Notes under the pieces: generated by a model | The model's database searches: none | The model's input: the letters and a program-made list of their open reading frames with translations, nothing else | Told to the model about the DNA's origin: nothing | In this document: positions 10,131 to 22,900 of the stretch, in pieces | Layout: the number at the start of each line of letters is the position of its first letter | Position numbering within the stretch: the first letter of the stretch is position 1 | Translations under genes and position numbers: made by a program | Assembly (NCBI GenBank): GCA_963969395.1 | Contig: OZ017802.1 | Coordinates: 4,838,501-4,902,500 of the forward strand | Source of the DNA: Pseudoscleropodium purum | Lineage: Eukaryota; Streptophyta; Bryopsida; Hypnales; Brachytheciaceae | Length of the DNA: 64,000 bases | Reading direction: 5' to 3'

Positions 10131-12314
10131 GTTAACTTAAAAGGAACCTAGATATCAAGGAGAGAATTAGGAGGGTTGAGATTTTCTTTTGTGCCTCAAG
10201 AAGGGACAATCTTTATTCTTGGGACATCTACAATCTTTTTGCAAACTTGCCATCTTTGTCTACAAATGATATGTTGTGACTTGTGAACAAAACCATTCCA
10301 TCAAAATTCCTAGCCTATAATATTATTCCTCTAAATTCTCCATCCCACCTAGATTTTGTCCTTGAAATGTCATTTTTGTGATTCAAGAATAGTCAATCTT
10401 TATTCTTGTGATGTCTATAGTCTTTTGCAAAACTACGGTCTCTATTTACGAATGTTATGTTGTGACGTGTGCACCAAACCATCCCATTAAAATTCTTAGT
10501 CTTAATGTCTACAGTCTTTTGCAAAACTATGGTCTCTGTTTAAGAATGTTATGTTGTGACGTGTGCACAAAACCATCCCATTGAAATTCTTAGTCTTGAT
10601 GTCTACAGTCTTTTGCAAAACTACGGTCTCTGTTTAAGAATGTTATGTTGTGACCTGTGCACAAAACCATCCCATTGAAATTCTTAGTCTTGATGTCTAC
10701 AGTCTTTTGCAAAACTACGGTCTCTGTTTAAGAATGTTATGTTGTGACCTGTGCACAAAACCATCCCATTGAAATTCTTAGTCTTGATGTCTACAGTCTT
10801 TTGCAAAACTATGGTCTCTGTTTAAGAATGTTATGTTGTAACCTGTGCACAAAACCATCCCATTGAAATTCTTAGTCTTGATGTCTACAGTCTTTTGCAA
10901 AACTATGGTCTCTGTTTAAGAATGTTATATTGTGATCTTCGCACAAAACCATCCCATTGAAATTCTTGGTCTTGATGTCTACAATCTTTTGCAAAGCCAT
11001 GGTCTTTGTTTAAGAATGTTATGTTGTGACCTACACACATGACCATTCCATGGAAATGCTTAGTCTTGATTGTAAGTCTTCTAAATTCTCCATCCCGTCT
11101 AGATTTTGTGCATAAAATGTCATTTTGTGGTTCAAGGAAGGACGATCTCTATTCTTGGGATGTCTACAATCTTTTACAAATCCATGGTTTTTGTTTAAGA
11201 ATGTTATGTTGTGACTTGTGCACAAAACCATCCTATTCAGATTCATAGCCTTATAAATTAGTTCTTAGAATAAGAGATCCTAGGATGACAAACCATAGTA
11301 ATTCAAATCCATCCCATCACAATTCTTTGGCTTTAATTGTTAGTCCTCTAAATTTTCCATCCCATCTAGATTTTGTACTTGAAATGTCAATCTTCTAAAT
11401 TTGAGATTCTAGTATAGGGACCCATGGTCTTTCAACACCATCCCATCTAAATCCTTAGCTCTAAATGTCAATTCCAAGAACTCCCTATCGCATTTAAATT
11501 TTGCACCTTAAATATCAATTTCTTTAGATCCTAGGATGGAAATCTAGTCTTTCAAAACCATCCTACCTAAATTCTTGGCCTCGAATTTTAATTTTTTAAA
11601 TTCCCCATTCCATCTTGATTTTATGCCTTAACCCCCAAAAGACAATTATCCATTAAATCAACAATTGAAATTCGAGGTAGGTTCCTATGAAGTCTATTTT
11701 GGTTGAATATTCACAAAATTTTGATAAAAGGTGTGAGCATGTTCCCTCTTAGTAAAAATCTAATTTTTTTTAGGAGACAACTTTTACAAAACTCTTCCTT
11801 TACTTTTGAAATTTGGCAAGGATGTATTTTACATGATATAAGATACAATTTTTTTTAAATAACTATATGAAGTGTAAAAATCTCAATCTAGAAGGAGTTA
11901 AAGGTTGTTGGCCTTGTCCAGCAAGGTTGAAACAAATCTTTTTTTTCTAACTTCAAACCTTATAATCTTTCAATCCATGCAATCAAAGTTTCTTAAATTT
12001 TTTCATACATTCCCATGGTAGTCTAGAACAAATTTATATAATTAAATTTTTTTTTAAACTTTATAAAAAACTTTTTCTCAATTTTTCATTACCCTGAAAA
12101 GTAGCAATTTTTCACAGTTTTTGCTTGAAATAAGCCTCTAGACTTTAGATTTTAAATATCAATCCTTTGAAATTGAAATCCTAAAATGGAGCCTACTAGT
12201 CTCTCAAAACCATTCCATCTAGATTCTTGGCCTTATCCATCGATCCCTTGAATTCTCCATCCTATCTACAATTTTTTTTTTTGTGAATGCTAAGTCCTTG
12301 AATTTGAAATCATT
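10131..12314 (+). repeat. Decayed tandem array, segment 1
   Basis: Degenerate direct repeats of about 80-95 bp carry the phrases AAACCATCCCATCTAGATT, TTCTTGGCCTTAAATGTCAA, TCTCCTAAACTTGAGATCC and TAGGATGG. The array continues at 14830-17303 and 18214-18450, so the CACTA element, the foldback element and one TTAA element were inserted into a single older array. The segment contains the better-conserved 94-bp island at 10411-11068. Confidence 0.8.
10411..11068 (+). repeat. Homogeneous 94-bp tandem repeat, seven units
   Basis: Units start at ATGTCTA at 10411, 10505, 10599, 10693, 10787, 10881 and 10975, exactly 94 bp apart. Each contains TCTTTTGCAAAACTA, GTTTAAGAATGTTATGTTGT and CAAAACCATCCCATTGAAAT with only a few differences. 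More diverged relatives flank the island at about 10200-10330 and 11150-11250. The constant period and low divergence contrast with the eroded array around it. Confidence 0.95.
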
Positions 12315-12494
12315 AGATAAAATTTGGGGGCAAGGAAAGGCCATTTCAAGCATGTTCTTCTAATAGAAAAAAGAAAACAGCATTGTCAAAAAAAATATTT
12401 GAAAAAAAAATGAAAAAAAATGAATTGAAAAAAAATAAAAAATAAAAAATAAAATTGAATTTTTTTTGAAAAATTGACATGGAAGGGTCTCAAC
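12315..12494 (+). repeat. Dispersed family S copy, partial
   Basis: The block has AAATTTGGGGGCAAGG, GGCCATTTCAAGC and TTCTTCTAATAG followed by an A-rich core and GACATGG, matching the order seen at 2875-3160. It abuts the CACTA element on its right, so it may have been truncated or split by that insertion. Confidence 0.55.
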
Positions 12495-12497
12495 CAC

Positions 12498-14775
12498 CAC
12501 GACAAGAAATTGGGGCTAAATGTGATTGCAAAATGTGACTACAAAACAGTCATTTTGGACAATAGTAACTAGAAAGTGACCGGAGTCCTACAGTCATTTC
12601 GGACAAGTCATTGAATGTAACAACGACATTGCAATATCACTATCCAATTTGGATGATGAAATTGAATGGATGAGGATGAAAAGAGACTATTGATGTGGAA
12701 AAGGAAATTTTGGAAAAAACAAGGGTAGTTGCTCTTTTTTTGAGTGAATTTCGCTAACGTAGATGTACTTGTTAGCAATCATGTTTCAGTCACATCCTAG
12801 TCATGACCTTCTCTTATTTCAACTGGTGTCGACCTCTACATCAGCTATTTCTGGAAGTCATTTTCTAGTCATGTTTTAGCACAGATGAACAACATGTACA
12901 AATTCATTTTATAGTCATAGAATTTGATATTGTGTCATCTTAGAGTGAGGACCAACTCATTTTTTAGTTACATTTTAGTTACCATGTTGAACATGCATAC
13001 AATATACCGTACATGATACATGATACAAATACACCATATATCATACAAAATACACCATATTTGACAGCTATGTTATATAGCTTCAAAGGCCAATTGATGT
13101 GAATATTGCACTTAGAGAAGACAAGATATTTATACAAGTGGGGTGGTAGGAAGTATGAAAAATGATATGGGATATGTAAAACATAGAAATTATATTAAAA
13201 TAAAATTTTAGACCACATTTAAGCATAGTCCATTGCCTTTTAAAAAACTTGAAACTAAAAAAAGTTGGAAAAACAAACAATCTTTCATTGCCAAAAATTT
13301 GTTTGAGATTTCAAGCCTTAGATCTAAAGTTATAAAGCCAATGTTGTCCAATTACCATAAAGCATAGAGGTCAAGGAGATCCTACTCATATTTGCTTGTG
13401 TAATAGTGTCTAAGTCACAATGGAGTTACATGTTAGTCTTTTTTAAGTCAATTTCTTGTTGCGTGACTTCAGTATGACTAAAATGCAGTGATGCAAAAGT
13501 CTTCTTTGTGCATTCCATCTCTTGAGACTTGTTTGTAGGCATATACATATATAAAGTATACACCTCTATTGATAATTATGTCCAATAAACAACTAAAACC
13601 TAAGTAAATAAGCCTACTTTGATTATTTTGGAAAATAATATTGAATTATTCAAATGGTATACCACAATAACTTACTGCAACAACAATTTACCAAATAAAT
13701 AATATGATGGATATGTTAATATAAAATTGAAAACTAAACTAGTAGATATTAAAATCATTACAAAGGTTTATCCTATTACTATAAGTCACACTAATGTTTC
13801 TAAATCATAATAATTTTAGTTATTACAGGTTAAAATATTCTTGTAATGCACTACTTTCTACCAAAATGTATTTTTGGGAGGTGACAGTTAAGTATTATGA
13901 AGTAATTTCCTAAATTCAAATTTTAAATGAAAAAATCTAAATAATGAAGGTCTCAAATGGTTCTAGGATTCCTTGACTTCAACTTTTGTCACCCAATCCA
14001 TACTTTGAAGGTTTCATAAAGTCAAATACATTTATTTTGAACAATACAAAGATAAATATTTTAAGAAGGTAACTCTAAGATCCTTTAATTTTTTTTCTAT
14101 TTTTTTCTATTTGGAGATTTTGATAAAAAATTATTTCTACAATTATGATGAAGCAATTGCTTTCCTAATATTTCATATTTTGAGTTTTAGTAAAAATGGT
14201 TCTACAACTATGATAAAGATTGCACAATTTTATCAAAATATACCACATTCTTTTCCCCTCTTTTTAATTGCACTCCCTTGTTTGTGACAAATATACTAGT
14301 CACGTTCTAGTCGGCAGTACACTACAATCTTGTCTGTCTGGGGCTCTGGGCAAAGGCAGACATTGAAAAAATCTTATGAACCACCCATGACCCTACTGCA
14401 AGTAACAACTAAGTTTTTGTTGCACCCCCATGCCCTAGCTCAACTTGTGTGATTTTGTATTACTACAACGTAAATACAGGAAGTTCGTGACCTTGAACCA
14501 CAATAGGGCCAAGGCCATCTCATCACACCACTTTCCAAGTTAGCTAGTTGATGAAACAAAACTCAATTGTGGATTAGTCAACATGAGTCATGTTTGACAT
14601 ATTAGTGATGAAAGTCATCATGCGTGACTAAGTCCTCCATGTTGAATATGAAGGCTTCCTATGTTGTTTTATCAACGACACTGTCAGTAGAAAAGTGCGG
14701 ACTAATCATGTTCCAATCATTCTAAACATGTAGTCACATGTGCCTAGTCACATTCACCCCCGATTTCTTGTAGTG
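12498..14775. mobile_element. Nonautonomous CACTA (EnSpm/CMC) element, copy A
   Basis: The left end is CACGACAAGAAATTGGGG and the right end, read in reverse complement, is CACTACAAGAAATCGGGG. CACTA-type termini of this form define the EnSpm/CMC superfamily. A 3-bp target duplication CAC flanks it (12495-12497 and 14776-14778). Subterminal regions are rich in AGTCAC/GTGACT-type motifs, as expected for transposase binding. The whole element aligns with copy B at 55845-58274 in the same orientation, including long nearly identical blocks around 13.5-14.2 kb. No transposase reading frame is visible, so it is a deletion derivative. The first CACTA has mutated to CACGA. Confidence 0.9.
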
Positions 14776-15882
14776 CACGAGTCAGAATTGTTGTAGTGTT
14801 GCTCTAACAATACAATTCCATTGTTCCCGCAATTTGATAACTCGTAGACTTCTTCAATCCCAAATTTCATCTAATGCCTAGGATAAAGACCCGTGGTCTT
14901 TGAAAACCATCTCATCTACATTTTTGACCTTAAATGTTAGTCCATTAAATTCTCCATCCCATCTAAATATGTGCCTTAAATGCCAATTTCCTAAATGTGA
15001 AATCCTAAAATAAAAATCTATAGTTTCTCCAAGCCATCTCATCTAATTCTTGGCCTTAAATATTAGTCTCCTAAACTTGAGATCATAGGATGGGGATCCA
15101 TATTCTCTCAAGACCATCCAAGCTAGATTCTTGGCCTTTAAGTTTAGGAATCTATACTTGAAATCCTAAGATGAAAACTCATGGTCTCTCAAAACCATTG
15201 CTTCTAGATTCTAGCCTTAAATGTTAGTCTCCTAAACTTGAGATTTAAGGATGGAAATGACAGTCTATGAAAACCATCTCATTTAGATTTTTGACCTTAA
15301 TTCTTAGTCCCTTAAACTTGAGCTCGTAGGATGGGGACTTATGGTCTTCAAAACTTTCTCATTTGAATTCTTGATCTTAAATGTTAGTCTTCATAATTCT
15401 CCATTCCATCCACTTCTATACCTTAAATGTCAGTCATTTGAACTTGAGATTCTAGAATGGCAACCTATGATCTCTCAAAACCATCTTATTTGGATTGAAG
15501 GCTTTAAATGTCAATCCCCTTAAATTGAGATCCTAAAATGGAGACCCCTAGTCTTTCAAAACCATCCCATCAAGTTTCTAGGCCTAAAATGTCAATCTTC
15601 TAAATTTCCCATTCCATCCACATTTTGTATCTTAAATATTAATCTCTTGAACTTCCTATACCACCTAGATTTTGTACCTTAAATGTCAATCTCCTAAACT
15701 TAAAATCCTACGATGGAGACCCATGGTTTCTCAAAACCATCGCATCTAGATTCTAAACCTTAAATGTCAATCTTCTAAACATCAAATACTATGATGCAAC
15801 CCCATAATCTATCTAAACCATCCCATTTAGATTCTTGGCCTTAAATGTTAGTCCAATGAATATTCCATTCCATTTAGATTTT

Positions 15883-16097
15883 CATGATAAGAAATCCATG
15901 TTTTAGGTGATGAACCCTAATTTTGTCAAACTAATTGTAGGTAACATCTAATGCAACAAACCCATGTTTTTATGTCAACATTGATGTTATGTTGAATATT
16001 TTGTTGACATAAAAACATGGTTTTGTTGCATTGGACATTACCTAAAATCCATTTTAAAAATTAGGCTAGCCACCTAAAACATGGGTTTCTTATAGTA
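15883..16097. mobile_element. Foldback mini-CACTA element, 215 bp
   Basis: The left end is CATGATAAGAAATCCATGTT and the right end in reverse complement is TACTATAAGAAACCCATGTT, both close to CACTATAAGAAA. The inverted repeats extend deep into the element (CATGTTTTTATGTCAACA against TGTTGACATAAAAACATG), so a single strand can fold almost completely. The target duplication is TTT (15880-15882 and 16098-16100). Removing the element and one TTT joins the flanks as GATTTTGTATCTTAAATG, which matches neighbouring array units. A relative lies at 63526-63762. Confidence 0.85.
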
Positions 16098-16624
16098 TTT
16101 GTATCTTAAATGTTAATTTTCATAATTTGAAATCCTAAAATGGAGCCCCCTAGCCTTTCAAAACCATTCCATTTAGATTTTTGGTCTTATATGTCAATCT
16201 CCTAAATTAGAGAGTCTAGGATGGGACCCTATGGTCTTTCAGAACCATTCCATCTAGATTTTTGGCCTTAAATGTTAGTCTTCTAAACTTGAATTCCTAG
16301 GATGGAGACCCCTAGTAGTTTCTTAAAAACATCCTACTAGATTTTTAGTATTAAATGTCAATCTCCTAAGCTCCCCATCTCATTTGATTTTGTGCCTTAA
16401 ATGCCTTAAAAGAATGTGAGAATGTAGTTATTAGGCACTCAAGGTGTATAGTGACACTTTGTGTTACTATGCACTCTCCCCCCCCTTATTTTTATTTTAC
16501 CACCCTCACTCATCCCCATTTACCATTTAGAATTTGATTTAAATTTTTTTATCTCACCTCCCCTCACCCCCACCCCCTCTTGTAATCTTCAACATCAAAG
16601 TTCTTGACAAACAATATGGAACAA

Positions 16625-16780
16625 TTGATCCCGTATCCAATATTGTATCTGTATTTAGTACCCGTATTCAATATCCGTATTCAATATATGTATTCAGTAC
16701 GCATATCCAGTACCCATATTTAGTATCCATATTTAGTACTCATATCCAGTACTCGTACCCATATTCGTATTCGTATTTTT
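16625..16780. repeat. Short-period degenerate minisatellite
   Basis: Phrases such as TATTCAGTACCCATA, TATTTAGTATCCATA and TATCCAGTACTCGTA recur every 12-16 bases. A looser version of the same kind of sequence (TGTATTCC, TTTTGTATCC) occurs at about 54430-54600. Confidence 0.6.
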
Positions 16781-17303
16781 GAACGGCTCAGATTAAATTT
16801 CACAAGATCAACATCTTGTGATTTTTTGAGAAATCAACATCAATTTTGAGGGTAAGCATTTTTTTTCAAAAAAATCAACGGCTCACAAATTTTTTGAAAG
16901 AGGAGGGGGGGAACTAATGGGAAACTGGGGTGGCAAGCAAGTTTCAGTGTATAGTCTTTGTAACTTGAGATCCTACTTAGGAGACTCATGGTCTTTCAAA
17001 ACCATCTAATCTAAATTCTTGGTGTTAAATATCAATCCCCTAAACTTTCCATCCTATGTAGATTATGTTCCTTACATGTCAATCTTCTAAACTTGAAATT
17101 TAGGGTGGGGACCCCTAGTTTCTCAAAACCATTCCATCTAAATCTTTAGCTTTAAACATGTGTCTCCTAAACTTAAGATCCTAGGAAAGTCTCTCAAACC
17201 CATCCTATCTAGGTCCTTGGCCTTAAATGTCAATCCTTGGAAATTGAGATTTTAGGATGGAAATTCCTAGTTTCTCAAAACCATTCCATCTAAATTCATG
17301 GCT

Positions 17304-18213
17304 TTAATCCCTAATAAAGCACTATATTGCAACTACATTTTTTTTGGCAATGTAGCAATTTTGGGCAGCTCACTATGAACATAATTTTAATTTCTTGGCT
17401 GAAATTTTTACACAAAATTTTTCCAAAGACTAGCTTCAAGGCCCAATAATTTTTATAACTTTTGAGTGTTATTTCATTGTTCGGTGGGCAGCCCAAAAAT
17501 TGATCAAAAAATAAATTTTTTTTAAAAGAAAAATTTGAAATTGGTTTTCAAGATTTATATATATGTAGAAAGCTTTGAATCATTCCATTTTGATTAATGA
17601 GATGAAAATTATGAGGAATTTTAGTTTGCTTGGAGTTATGGAATCTCTACTCAAAAATAAAATTTGACATGCTTTATTCAATTTTTAATATTTTTGAAAA
17701 TTAAAAAATTTATAGGATGAGGATTAATTATTACACCATTACAAACATTGAAATTGGTATTTTTCAATTCCATAATTAAATCCTTAACAATTTAGTATTT
17801 TAAATCATTGTCTACTTCTTTTTACTTACTATTTTTTTCCTACATGTTGTACAATTCCAATTGATCTGAAAATTTTCAAGCATGTAGCCAACTTGCCTTG
17901 AATAATGACTCCAAAGAGTTACCACCATTTTAGGCATTTTTCCATAAAAATATGACCCTATGAAGTGTAGCTGCTTGGTTTTCTGAAGGGCCATAAAAAT
18001 GAATTTTGTCAATTCAACCACTAATATCTTGCCATCTTCATGGTGGAATATTTTGAAATTTTTTCCACATCTTTTCTAACCAATGTACAACAAGATCCTA
18101 AGGTTACAAGTATCCAAAAATGATTTTTCCCCCTAAACTTTGGTACTTGTACTAGAAATGACAGTTGTAGAGTGTTTTTGGTGAAAACATAGTCAAAAAT
18201 CTTTAGGGGTTAA
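17304..18213 (-). mobile_element. TTAA-flanked element, family P, copy 1
   Basis: The interval includes TTAA at both edges (17304-17307, 18210-18213). Read on the minus strand it begins TTAACCCCTAAAG, then TTTTTGACTATGTTTTCACC and AAAAACACTCTA, which matches the starts of the copies at 32708 and 50376. The other end carries the inverted TTAATCCCTAATAAAGC. It sits inside the decayed array; joining the flanks with one TTAA restores GGCTTTAAATGTC, close to the array phrase GGCCTTAAATGTC. No transposase frame is seen. Confidence 0.8.
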
Positions 18214-18450
18214 ATGTCTAAAATCTCATGAACTCAAGATCCTAGGATAGAAATTCCTAATTTTTCAAAACCATCCCATGTAGATTCTTAGCCTTGAATA
18301 TAAGTTCCTTGAGCTTAATATTTTAGGATAGGAGCCTATTACCTAGAGTCTTTGTTTGAGACTATTATATTGTGAGTGGTTTGCAAAACCATTCCATTTA
18401 GATTTTTTGCTTTAAATGTAAGTATTTTGAATATGAGATCCTAAAAGAGT
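18214..18450 (+). repeat. Decayed tandem array, segment 3
   Basis: The phrases CATGAACTCAAGATCCTAGG, AAAACCATCCCATGTAGATT and CCATTTAGATTTT continue the 10-17 kb array. After this point it fades out into AT-rich sequence. Confidence 0.65.
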
Positions 18451-18807
18451 GAATCATTTCATTTTCATTTATTTACATGGATTGAAGATCGAAGATAATC
18501 TCTTTTATTTTTTATGATGACTAAAGAAATAATCCACATTATAATTTTTTTTAATTTAATTTTTAAAAATTAGAAATTATAAGTTGACTAGATTAAAGAC
18601 CAAAAGACATCGAATTTTTCATTGAATCTATTGAATTCCAAGTCTTTTTTGTGCAAATCTAAACAAATGGAGAGGACAAGTTAGTTGCACATGAAATCTT
18701 CTTTTCCTATAAAGCCTGTCCTTATTTTGGTATGGCTCTTTTTATCTATTGCAACCTCTTTTTTATAGTCTTTATCATGCATTGTTGCAAAGTAAAAAAA
18801 ATCATGT

Positions 18808-19965
18808 TTAATTCCTATAGTTCCAAGGTCTTTTTTCATTAAAACACTCAAAATGGCCATTTCTATTGCAAAGTGCAAAACTATTTTTTGTAAAATTGTT
18901 CAATTTTTTTGCATAATTAACCATAATCATGCATTGGACTAGTATAAGATTGTGAGGGAGAAATTTGAGAAACTTTGACCATATACATTGCAAGATATAA
19001 GTGTTTAAAGTGAAAAGCATTAGAAGATTTTTGGGGTTATCACAGCCTGTGAACGTAGGGAACAGGTTTGGCGTAGCGGTCTAACGTGGCTGAGCCCTTG
19101 CCACGTCATTGACCAATTTTTTTTTTAATTTTTTTTTTATTTAAATTTTTTTTTTTGCATTTGGAGACTAAATTTTTTTTTTTTATGAAAAAGAAAATTC
19201 TGACAATGGGTTGTTCTCCTCACTGCAAGGAATAGCTGTGGGAGAACAGGCCTGAAATAGGCTTTTGGACCCCCCAAAATTCTTCTAATGGAACATTTTT
19301 TGGCATCTCTCCTAACTAGATTATAAGACTTTGAATCTTCCTAACTTAAATTTTTTCCACTAAACATTATGATATATCTTAAAATTATAATGAAGAATTG
19401 AATCGAGATTCTAGAAAAAAAGAAAATTTAAAAGACTTGATTTTCACATTTAAAGAAATTGTTAAGTAGAATTAGACATGTGATCAAAGAAAAAACTAAA
19501 TTGTTAATAGCTCTAAATGATGGAATTGAAACATAATCATTCCAAAAGTGAGGTTTTTCTAGCAAGTAAACTACACTTTAAAAATATTTTCATTTTGAAA
19601 AATTCAATTCAAAAATAAACCCACTAAGTTATTTTTTGAAGAAGATGATTTGATTGTCCAAAAAACAAGATTTACCATATTTTTTCATCACTAGTCTAAA
19701 TAGAATTAATTAAATCATCCATATAGACAAAAATATTTTCTATGGAATTTTAAGAAATACATTTTGACTTTTTTATGACTTTTGGGGGTTTGCCTGGTAA
19801 GCTCCGTTTTGAACTTCTAGTGGCATAATTTTTGTTCCTGATATTTAATTTAAATAAAAATTATATTTCAAAAAATTCAAAAAATTGCACCAAGATTTAA
19901 ATCTTAAGAACTTATTCAAACCTTCAAGTGTCCCTCAAGGAGACACTTTAATCATTGGAGGTTAA
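18808..19965 (+). mobile_element. TTAA-flanked element, family Q, with nested S insertion
   Basis: TTAA bounds both sides (18808-18811, 19962-19965). The left terminus TTCCTATAGTTCCAAGG resembles CTCCTAAAGGACCAAAG of the 28441 copy. The interior follows the same order as 28441-29360: CTCAAAATGGCCATTT, TTGCAAGATATAAGTGTTTAAAGTG, then AGACTTTGAATC and TATAGACAAAAATATTTTC. A 271-bp family S element is nested at 19019-19289; without it the length is about 887 bp, similar to the 920-bp relative. The right terminus is more eroded. No coding frame is recognised. Confidence 0.65.
19019..19289 (-). mobile_element. Short inverted-repeat element, family S
   Basis: The left end ATTAGAAGATTTTTGGGG pairs with the right end CCCCAAAATTCTTCTAAT. 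On the minus strand the interior reads CCTATTTCAGGCCTG, comparable to the S copies at 2.9 and 12.3 kb, and a T-rich core corresponds to their A-rich core. The left half is less AT-rich and includes GGTTTGGCGTAGCGG and TTGCCACGTCATTGACC. The target duplication cannot be fixed. Confidence 0.6.
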
Positions 19966-22900
19966 CTCTAAAAGGAAAATATAGTTCCTAGAAAGTAGAT
20001 TAGAAAATTTTTCAAAGAATTTTAGGACAAAGACACATTTACTTTGATAGGTCAATACCACAATAAATGAAGGTGGTTACAATAGCAAGGTGATCAAAAC
20101 AATGTCAATTTTGTTACTACTAACCTTCTTCCACTCACTAACTCTCTAGTGACCCTCCCAAGCTACTTGCAATTGGGCCTTGTATTTTATTCTTTTGTAG
20201 TAAAAGATTCTCTTTATTTGTGTAAATTAAAAAAGGTCAACTTTGCTTTAGATATACAATGTCTATTTAGGCCACACAAGAAATAACCTTTGCATCTTGC
20301 AAGTTTTGCTACACTTTTCAACAAATTTGAACTTTGTGATACAAATGTAACTTGTATGATTCTTTATGCAAAGAGATTGCCCAATCAACAAACCTTCATG
20401 AATTATATCAACAATTGTGATTATTTTCAAAGATGAATGCTTGAAGGACTAGAAAGGTCCTTCGAGGATTAAGATTTGGGTTGGCATGTCAGTGTAGGAC
20501 TTCCTTGATAGTATATACAAGTTCATCAACCCAACTTGGAACATGCATGTGTTACAATGGTTAGGTAGCTTTGGAAAATCTCAAGTTGGATATATGTAGG
20601 TCTTGACTATTTTCATATTGACATACTAAATGAATTTCATATTCAATATGTAGTGCAACAACTACACATTCTTAGTTGTTTGAAGGTAGATGAGGCTTTG
20701 CATCATTCTATTGAATATAAATTATACCAGTATTAGAAATTAGCCGCTTAAATTGAATCATCAATAGAATTTTTTTGATGAAGCTTGCAAAACCTATTTC
20801 ATCTTTTTATCACTAATTGTTACTAATGTGCTTTTTGGTCTCTACATGTTCCTTTGTTAGTGCTTTCTAGCAACAAATGGAAAGGTTTCAGTTTACCATA
20901 AAATTGTGTCTCTTTCAACTTCATAAAATTATAGATATGCTACAATTGTGAGGAATATAACCTTTGTGATGACTCTCATGCTTTGCACTATATAAAGTAG
21001 TTTTTTTTAAAAGGCAACAAATAGCACTTCTACATAGTCCTTCTCATATAAAACTACTTTCTACCAACATGAATGTCATTAAACATGTCAACAAAGTAAG
21101 ACGCGTGTTGTGTACTCATAGAGTGATAAGAGAAAAACAAAAATCCAATTGAGCCTTCTTATTCTCCTCAATTAGAGTGAGTTTCATTACATTTGTGTCT
21201 TGTTTGATTTCCCTTTCTTTAATCCAATTACGTAGCATATATTTGGGTACATAAAATGTGATAGCCAATGATTGAATATACATGCATGCCTATGAAATGG
21301 AATTTTAGCAACTTGTTGTCAAAGATGAAGTTGTTGATTCTTACACCATATTCTAACCTTCTTATTTGACAATGCATTTGCCGGAATTCTAAAAATTGCA
21401 AAAAGCTTTACAACTCTCCATATTCTTTTCATAGTTTTGTATATACAAGGAACTCAAAAATAGTTAACTTAGGGGTACCTTTCTTTAACTTCTTAGCATT
21501 GCTAATTTTTTTTTAATTCTAAAATGTATTGACACTTTTCACATAGTAGAGACTGTAACCACTAGAAATAAAATGTGTCTAAAAAGCAACTATTAGTAAA
21601 TGTCCTATACAATTATTCTACGATTAACCCTTGCTGATAGCATCAAATCTTACATTATTCATTGTTTTATGTCATTGTTTTATACCATTAATACATTATT
21701 TAGGTTGCAAAGTAGTTGTAGGATGAAGTGTATAAATTATTTTAGTTGCAAAGCAATTGTAAAATAAAGTGTAGGATTGCAAGAGTTGTAATAGAATTCA
21801 AATTTAGAATGAATGTAAGTTATTTTCCATTCAATATTCATCACAATTGTTAATGTCAACAAGTCTATGCTCTATAGAATCCACTTTGTCGATATGCAAT
21901 TGCAATAAATGACTTTGAAATGACTACAATAGTAAAATGACAATCACTATTTCCTAGTTGTTTTCTAGTCATTCCCAAAGTTGTTTTGCAATTGTCTTAT
22001 ATTAATTGTTCTATATCAATTGTTAAGACTACCATTAGGTTGGAGATATAAGACTTGTAAGTTGTTGTACTCTTATGTAATGAATTCTATTAGATGAATA
22101 CTAAATATCTACAATTTCTATAATGATTTGTAGATTTCTATAATGTTTAGATATCTAAAAATATTTAAAATCCAAAAAAATTAAAAACCTATGAAATTGT
22201 AAAGTATCCTAAACTGTTGAAGTCTATTAAATACTAATATTTGGATTTTTGAAATCTAAATGAAATAGGTCTAAAATTCTAAAATCTAAAAGTCATTGAA
22301 ATTAGAATTTCAAAATCTATAAATCTATAAATCATAGATAGGGTCACAAATGAGTTTTAATAAAGTCAAGAATTGTTCACACAATTTGTCAATTGAGTGA
22401 TCAATGTCATATGGCAATGAATAACACGTAAGCAACTATACCAGAAGAATTCATCAATGAAATTCCAAGTAGACTATTGGATGGAAAACAACCCTTCTAT
22501 CTTTTATGACTACAATTTTGCATGTAACTTGTCCTCGATGATTACAGGTCTTCAAATTCTCACTAATTGCATGTGTTTCACGCAATTAAGAAAACAATTT
22601 TTTTATAGTTGCGAAATCCCTCATTTTCTTCTAGTGAATTGTAAAGTGAGCAATAAAGGATCAAGAGCTAAAGTTTGAGAAAAATACAAAATAAAATTCT
22701 GTGAAGTACCCAAATTAGTTTTGATGGTATTTGGTGTTTTTTTATTTATTATTATTCTTAATTAAACCTTCTTCTTATACCTTTTCTACAAAATTGGGAG
22801 ACTATTACGATTAACTTTTTTAATTCTCTCAAATGGCAGTCTCTCCACCTAATACCATTTTGCTAAACATTCAAACTGAACTTGATAAAAAAAATAGACT

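Larger units (their letters stand above)
14830..17303 (+). repeat. Decayed tandem array, segment 2
   Basis: This continues the array from 10131-12314, with units of about 75-95 bp carrying TTCTTGGCCTTAAATGTTAG, TCCTAAACTTGAGATC, AGGATGGGGA and TCTCAAAACCATCTCATCTA. It contains the foldback element at 15883-16097, an unrelated insertion at about 16420-16960, and a TTAA element immediately after its right end. Confidence 0.8.

Noticed and set aside
10411..11068. CRISPR-like regular array
   Set aside because: The whole 94-bp unit is repeated with no unique spacers, and the genome is clearly that of a plant.
19040..19110. Possible tRNA-like segment (GGCGTAGCGGTCTAACGTGG)
   Set aside because: No complete cloverleaf or tRNA A/B boxes in proper spacing can be made. 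It lies inside a short inverted-repeat element.
20100..21550. Possible antisense transposase or retroelement gene remnant
   Set aside because: The sequence looks less random than its surroundings, but no frame on either strand stays open and no motif was recognised.
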